Part shown: positions 58,769-64,000 of the stretch, piece after piece | Layout of the letters: each line of letters starts with the position of its first letter | How positions within the stretch are numbered: position 1 is the stretch's first letter | Source of the DNA: Bagarius yarrelli | Taxonomy: Eukaryota; Chordata; Actinopteri; Siluriformes; Sisoridae | Assembly: GCA_005784505.1 (NCBI GenBank) | Contig: VCAZ01000001.1 | Coordinates: 12,075,597-12,139,596 of the forward strand | DNA: 64,000 nucleotides | Reading direction: 5' to 3' | Made by a program: the position numbers and the translations under genes | Notes under the pieces: model-generated | Database searches by the model: none | Seen by the model: the letters and a program-made list of their open reading frames with translations, nothing else | Told to the model about the DNA's origin: nothing

Positions 58769-61077
58769 AGTATGATCAAATAAAAAAATTCAAATCAAGC
58801 TTATATAGTTCAACTAGGGTTAAGATGTTTTTTATATTTTGCTTTGATGCACATCACTCGGAGATGGAACAACAGATGGAAGCTTCCTGTGGTTTTATTG
58901 CGCTCTGTATCCTAAAATAACAATGTTCTCTCCATCTGTTTTAAACAGATGAAAGAACTAATTTAACATTCATGAAACTTTACCTGTTATTATTAGAAAC
59001 AATATAGTGTTATACAACCAACATTAACACCCTTATTTGCAGCTTAGTCATGTTCTTGCTGTTGCTTTGGCTAATCTATAGATGGCCACAGCAAATTATT
59101 TAATTAGTTTGGCTAAGGTTTTGCAACAGGTGTTTACATTATGCAGACCAAAGAACTAGATTTGACTTTACTTTACTTTATAAAAAAGTAGCCTACTTTG
59201 GGTCCAACATTTTATATTACTCATTTGTAGTTTAAATAAAGATTTGTATTGAATGCAAATAGTGTATAAGATCAATAGTCTTTAGTCGGTTAGATCGATA
59301 ACCAGATAATAAAGGGTAATTAAGCATATCCTATCTTAGAAAGTTTGGGGACAGAGCGCAGTCAGAGTCAGCTATGATACAGCGCCCCTGGGGCAAAAAA
59401 GGGTTAAGGGTCTTGCTCAAGGACCCAACAGAGGTCGTTGAGGTCTTCCAGGTTGTCCAAACAACGACGCTGTGCCGTTACCACTTGAGCCTCCACTGCC
59501 CACTTGAATTCTGATTACGTACACTTTTGCTTTTAAGATGTCTGCTCCCATATGTACATCTGACACATTTTTATTTACTAACATTATTTACTTTTCTGCT
59601 AGATTTCTTTATGATATTCAAGTCTTCCTGGAAGCTCATTCTGACATACTGTATATCCTGAAATAAAATTAAATCTGTGTGTGAGTCTGTAAACCGGCGT
59701 GTTGTGTTTCAACAAACAAGATTACAACAGATTTTTTTAGTAATTTGAAAGAATATTAAGGATTCTAAGCAAACAGCTGCTAAATTTCTTATTAATCTGT
59801 CCTACTGCATCTCCTGTGCTCGTAAGAGTGTCAGCAGCCTTTAAACTGCTGAACAGTGCAAAATTCAGCTCAGAGGGAGTGTGTAATATTCTTCAAATTG
59901 TTATTGTAGTATAATAAAAATTGTTGTTTCCAGTCCAAAAAAGAAATCCTATAATATTTACAGCATTTGGCAGACGCCAACTAGTAAAAGTGTGTTTATG
60001 TGTAAGATATAATGTGTGTGTGTGTGTGTGTTAGCTAATACAAATTGTGCTTTAATTTGAGGTGACTGTAAAGCTTTATATGCCACTCATGATTTACATG
60101 TGCTATAATAAACTTTAGTCTACATGTGGTAATATTATTTTTTAAAACACAAAACTGCCATATTTTGAAGGTGCTTCTTCATTTTGGCACTATATTGTGG
60201 CAGCAGCTGCAGGTGCCTCGGGCTTATCAAGATTAGCCTGCTATGAAAGCTTCACCGCTAATATCATGCCAATTACATGCCAGATATCTAACTATCCACA
60301 TCAACCTAAAACTTTGACCATACCTTATTATTTTAAGTATTAAATTTCTCATGTATTGTAAGTTTATTTAGTGATTTTTTAAAAATATAGTTTTGATATA
60401 TTACGCAGCCCTAATTTTAATTAACAAATAATATTTGCTTTATTTATACTTTTCTACTTTTTTCTACCATCAATTTCTTGTGATGTGTTTTTATTCTAAT
60501 AACGAGTCAGTGAAGGATATGTTTTATGCGGCCTTGATTAAATGATGATAAATAGAAATCTTGAAATAGAAAGCTGTAAAGATTTACAGTCTTGCTTGTG
60601 TTGTGAAATACAACACACATAAAGCCACCGATGCAGAAAGCAGTGGTCTTTTGTGAGGTCTGACCTGCACTCCTGTGACCTCATGCTGATAGAGGTGCGT
60701 GCATGGTGTGAGAGATTACTGAGGATTTTTAGTCCCCATGCTAAGCTTAGCTACAATATGTACACTGCAGATGACTTAAGAACATGTGAGCAACTGCACA
60801 CACACATGATACAGCAAGAAGGTTTTTGAGTAGCCAGAACAGAACTAGTCTCTAGTGTTATTCAGTCACAACATCTCTGGTGCATATTTCTATTTTAATA
60901 TCTAAAATGTTTTATTTATTTATTTATTTTTCTGTTTTTTCTCAGCGGGGCTTTCTCAGAAGTGGTTCTCGCTCAGGAGAGGGCCACGGGGAAGATGTAT
61001 GCAGTCAAATGCATCCCTAAGAAAGCTCTAAGAGGAAAAGAAAACAGCATCGAGAATGAAATAAATGTTCTCAGGAA
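55727..61077 (+). CDS. camk1d: Calcium/calmodulin-dependent protein kinase I delta, first two coding exons (partial)
   Basis: Ser/Thr kinase activated by Ca2+/calmodulin and by CaMKK phosphorylation. Exon 1 (55727-55821) encodes MAKGKEDSAKGSWKKQ then DDIKKIFEFKEILG; exon 2 (60946-61077) encodes GAFSEVVLAQERATGKMYAV, then KCIPKKALRGKENSIENEI and NVLR. These are the N-lobe start, the glycine-rich loop GTGAFSEV, the catalytic Lys in AVKC and the start of helix C with its Glu in ENEI. Splice phase 2 matches at the junction, and exon 2 ends in phase 2 before GTGGGT. The AVKCIPKKAL stretch favours the delta form over gamma or alpha. About 310 residues remain beyond the window. Zebrafish has two copies; which one this is cannot be told. 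ATG 55727 has a fair Kozak context (gccATGG). Confidence 0.92.
56122..56152. repeat. (TTA)n microsatellite
   Basis: About ten TTA units, followed by a complementary AAT-rich stretch to about 56170, so the two can pair. Confidence 0.85.
57600..57838 (+). repeat. LINE-like 3' end sharing the SINE tail
   Basis: 'ctgtcttcaagagaagatgg' and 'aaaacccaccttttt' resemble the last codons of a fish LINE ORF (KTHLF-type end). It ends 'gcgtctgctaaatactgtaa', the same tail as the window's main SINE, which suggests this LINE supplied the SINE tail. Confidence 0.5.
58470..58705. mobile_element. Tc1-derived miniature element, partial
   Basis: 'gttccagttcatcccaaagg' and 'gggctctgtacaggacactc' (antisense transposase), then 'attctagaaaattgtgtgct'. 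Same order as in the copies at 12955 and 28470. Confidence 0.7.
58734..58767. repeat. (ATT)n microsatellite
   Basis: Eleven ATT units directly after the Tc1-derived element. Confidence 0.9.
59340..59515 (-). repeat. SINE, second tail type, antisense
   Basis: 'gtcagctatgatacagcgcc' and 'cctggggcaaaaaagggtta' complement the tail of the copy at 51340; 'gccgttaccacttgagcctc' complements the head. Confidence 0.75.
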
Positions 61078-64000
61078 GTGGGTATTGTTTAGTGTTCTTA
61101 ATATCAGCATATATCTAAACACAGCAAACCACAATTAAAGCAGGAATTAATTTTCTACAAAATAAACAGAAAATAAACTCTGACCGTTCTTCTCTATGAG
61201 CTAGGGATGAGCCCTCCCCCCACCCACGTCCGTCTTTTATTACCAGTCGGCACTGACCACATAAAAGGACTTCATGCTGTATACAGACTGTCAGTAAGTG
61301 GTAGCTAATGCATATGTATGAAAATTAGCTGCACATCACTGTGCAGGGTTACACCACTGAAGCAGGTAAATGTTCTTTTTTTTTTTTTTTTTTTTTGCAA
61401 ACTTGTGTGGTGCTCTCCTGCACACAGCCCATTTCCCTCCATCAACAGTGACTCATACTGCCTCCTCTGCCAACCTCGCTATTCCGCACACGTTTGCGCC
61501 CAAGTTCAACCTGATGGTTGTCATGGTAAAAGAGGAACAGGGCTGGTTATGATGAACGAGAGGGTCTATGCAGACAGCTGAGGATCAGTGGCTCAAAAAC
61601 GATGTGAATGTACAGTAGAGCAACAGTTTTAACTTGCGAGAACACTTAATTGTAAATTCTTTGCTGAAGTGATTTGATTTTAAGGTTAAATTGGTTTCGT
61701 TGTTAACTTATTCATATTGAATATAAAATAAAGCCAGGAACAGTTCTAAGTATTCATTTTATTTACGTCTATGGCATATTGTGAAACTCGACATAAATTT
61801 ATGTTTATCGTCCTCATTTTTAACTGACCATAATCATCGTTAACAATAAAACCGATTAAAGAGAAAAAATTTTGCATGCTTACTGCTGTGGCAAATCTGT
61901 TGTGGTCATAGTAAACAATGAAGAAAGAGCACTGATCACATATTCAGTTTCTTTTGTTGAGAGTATGCTCCATTACCGAAAATGGAATTCTCGGCATTTG
62001 TGAAGTGCCTTACAACTGCTTAAAAAAACTCTTCAGTAGCCACCAGCTATGTGCATTCCTTATGTGGAAGAAAGGGCCACAGGTCCTTTGAGTTTTTAAA
62101 CCAGCTTTTTTTAAGTTAAAGATTAAATTATACCTTAGGTATTGCCGCAGAGATCATTATGTTTGAAAAAAATCTTTTTTTCTTAAACAAAATCTCATTG
62201 CCCTCTTTTTATTTATAGCATGAACATGCTTATAAATTACTGAATAGTAAGAAGGACATCTATTCTGGGCTTGTTATTTCTGTTCAGATTATATATATAT
62301 AATTTTGGATGAATAATATAGATTTTGAGGTTGTTCCTGGTCAGTGTAAAATTCAAGGAATAAATTCATTAATGCCAGTTAAGAAATTACCAATGTATGT
62401 CACTACAATTTGGCATAGTTAATTAAGTACCGGGGTTATTTTTGCTTTCAGAGGTGTAAATGAAAGATAGTATTTATTTCTAATGCTGACATTGATTTTT
62501 CTGTGTATGTGACACTTTATCCAGCTGCTATCAGCAGTCACTTCATCGCTACACGTAAATGCCTTCATAAACATTTGTTGCTTAAACAAAGGAAGAAACG
62601 CACATCAGGTCAAGAAAACCTGTATGCAGTGTTGCTTCTCTTAAACTGAAAGATGTATTCATAAAGAACTCTTAATTTAAAAGACCTAGAGCACCAGGTT
62701 ATTAGGTACAGGATTGGATAATTATACTCTACTCCAACCAGAGTACCAGCTATAATCACGTAATTCAGTTACATTAAATCTGAAGAGTCTCTACAGGTTA
62801 TTACACACACCAGAAAGACTAGAGAGTTTATGTAAGGCTTGTTTGAAATCCAGTCAGATGACGCAGCCAGAAAGAGCCACACTTCGTTATGTTATTATAG
62901 GTTAGCTTTTTGACAGTGTCACATCAGTCAATTTTAACCATATCTGCAAAGCTATTATTTCACTTTCACAAACTGAAAATCTTTAGAAAGTATTGAGAAA
63001 TTGTTCAGAAAGTGCTCCCTCATCTATCCTTTTATATTAAAAACCTATTATGAAATACCAAAAAGCATGAACGCAAATGCCAGAGGAATTATTTACTGCC
63101 TTTGAACAGCAGTGGTAATCAGATGTAATCAAGTTTACATTAGCGAAGCAGCTTTTTAAATCTGTTTTAGGTTTTTAAGATGTCATGAATGTGCAGTTAT
63201 TTAAAACATAACTTTTCGGATAAAAATATTTTACTTCATTACATTTTTACACAATTATCTGTACTTTCGACTTATTACACTTTTAAACCAGGCTCGTTAC
63301 TCTAGTTCTAATCTGTTTGCTGGCATGTTAGATACTTTTTTTTTTTGCACGCCTTTTTCAACCAATCAATCTACTTTTGTTATTGCGCCGCTTTTTCAAC
63401 CTATCATTGCCATTTTCCTGGCTATCACGCCCTGTAAATATAGGCTAGTTTATGAAGCTAACAATGGCTAATGTGGACAATAGGACAGAGGGAGTCAGCA
63501 ATGCAAATATTCCTGATCAGCCATGGCCATATAGAAGGGGAAATGTTCGAAATTGTCGGATTGCTGCAGAATGTGCTGCAATTTGTGTCAACCTTAAAAC
63601 ACAAGGGGCTAGCTGTACAGAATTCGTAAATTAACGTTACATCTTTTTCTTGTCATGAGCTAATTCAGTGCTTTCAGTAATAACAGACTATTGCCTATGT
63701 TTGTCAGCAATGTTACTATAAATTCATGCGGGTGCACATTTTGCTATCACATTACAATGTTACTAAGTTAATTAGTGAACATTAGTTAACTTACTAGCTA
63801 GATATATTTGTAAGGTTAGCCAGCTCCCATTTTTATTGAAAATGTGTGTACTTTTGCCATCTCTGCTGACCTGCAACAACAATGAATGCTTAATTAACTA
63901 AACATCAGCTTTAAAAAAATGTTTTTTGGCTATATATAAAAAAATATTTCTTAGCTGATTAATATAAGATCCTCATTACTACTGATTTTGTACCTCATTG
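61078..64000 (+). other. camk1d intron 2 (to the right edge)
   Basis: Intron sequence with a poly-T run at 61376-61397 and a hAT-like fragment near the end. Open frames at 61318-61581 are short and without splice or homology support. Confidence 0.7.
63215..63740 (+). mobile_element. hAT-like transposon N-terminal remnant
   Basis: From ATG at about 63464 the frame reads MANVDNRTEGVSNANIPDQP then WPY, followed after a one-base frame change by MFEIVG and KHKGLAVQNS, which recall the start and BED-finger region of fish hAT transposases. The upstream sequence, with 'tactttcgacttattacact' and 'aaaccaggctcgttactcta', resembles the sub-terminal region of such elements. No catalytic part lies within the window. 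Confidence 0.45.

Larger units (their letters stand above)
55822..60945 (+). other. camk1d intron 1
   Basis: A 5.1-kb intron with an ATT microsatellite, a retroelement tail, a Tc1-derived piece and an antisense SINE, listed separately. Segments 56170-57590 and 59520-60940 show nothing further apart from a SINE tail scrap at about 59957-59980 and a short GT run near 60015. Confidence 0.7.

Noticed and set aside
61318..61581. 87-codon frame in camk1d intron 2
   Set aside because: Starts before a poly-T run and has no flanking splice signals or recognisable domain; could be a conserved non-coding block but nothing shows it.
1..64000. Bacterial-type features: operons, ribosome binding sites, CRISPR arrays, phage attachment sites
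   Set aside because: The split genes, GT/AG splicing, SINEs and poly(A) signals show vertebrate nuclear DNA; no regularly spaced repeats with unique spacers occur.

Overview
The window looks like nuclear DNA of a ray-finned fish. Genes are split into small exons with consensus GT/AG borders. The coding sequence resembles vertebrate single-copy genes, and the non-coding DNA is AT-rich and full of fish-type repeats: tRNA-derived SINEs, Tc1-derived elements, a DIRS-like fragment and a hAT-like fragment. The SINE types suggest an otophysan such as a catfish, but the species cannot be fixed from the sequence alone.

Five protein-coding genes were found by joining exons in consistent reading frames. 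(1) The 3' part of tph1 (tryptophan hydroxylase 1), + strand, 258-2922; its first exons lie left of the window. (2) A complete sergef (RCC1-repeat protein, also called DelGEF), + strand, 11 exons, 5336-18611. Its 13-codon first exon sits just downstream of a perfect CRE. (3) kcnc1 (Kv3.1 potassium channel), - strand, with three firm coding exons (35521-34937, 26821-25888, 24680-24507) and one candidate last exon (20792-20683). (4) A complete dhtkd1 (2-oxoadipate dehydrogenase E1), + strand, 17 exons, 41054-52721. (5) The first two coding exons of camk1d (CaM kinase I delta), + strand, 55727-61077; the rest lies beyond the right edge.

Layout. tph1 and sergef are in tandem. sergef and kcnc1 are tail to tail, with opposing poly(A) hexamers only 7 bp apart at 19441-19459. 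kcnc1 and dhtkd1 are head to head across about 5.5 kb of repeat-rich DNA. dhtkd1 and camk1d are in tandem. tph1-sergef-kcnc1 matches the human 11p15.1 cluster and dhtkd1-camk1d matches human 10p14, so the 35.5-41.0 kb interval is a synteny junction. The human genes between DHTKD1 and CAMK1D (SEC61A2, NUDT5, CDC123) are not present here.

The genes do not form a pathway. tph1 makes 5-hydroxytryptophan for serotonin and melatonin. dhtkd1 acts in mitochondrial lysine and tryptophan breakdown. kcnc1 sets fast repolarisation in neurons. sergef is linked to secretion and camk1d to calcium signalling. Their proximity is ancestral linkage. I found no undescribed system such as a defence locus, operon or array. 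The more interesting points are the shared 3' end of sergef and kcnc1, loss of the Kv3.1b Ser503 position, a Trp-to-Thr change after the Kv3.1 selectivity filter, a near-perfect inverted repeat before dhtkd1, a 46-bp perfect palindrome, a ~107-bp poly-G tract and several nested transposon insertions. All coordinates were read by eye without alignment tools. Exon borders are frame-checked; repeat borders are approximate.
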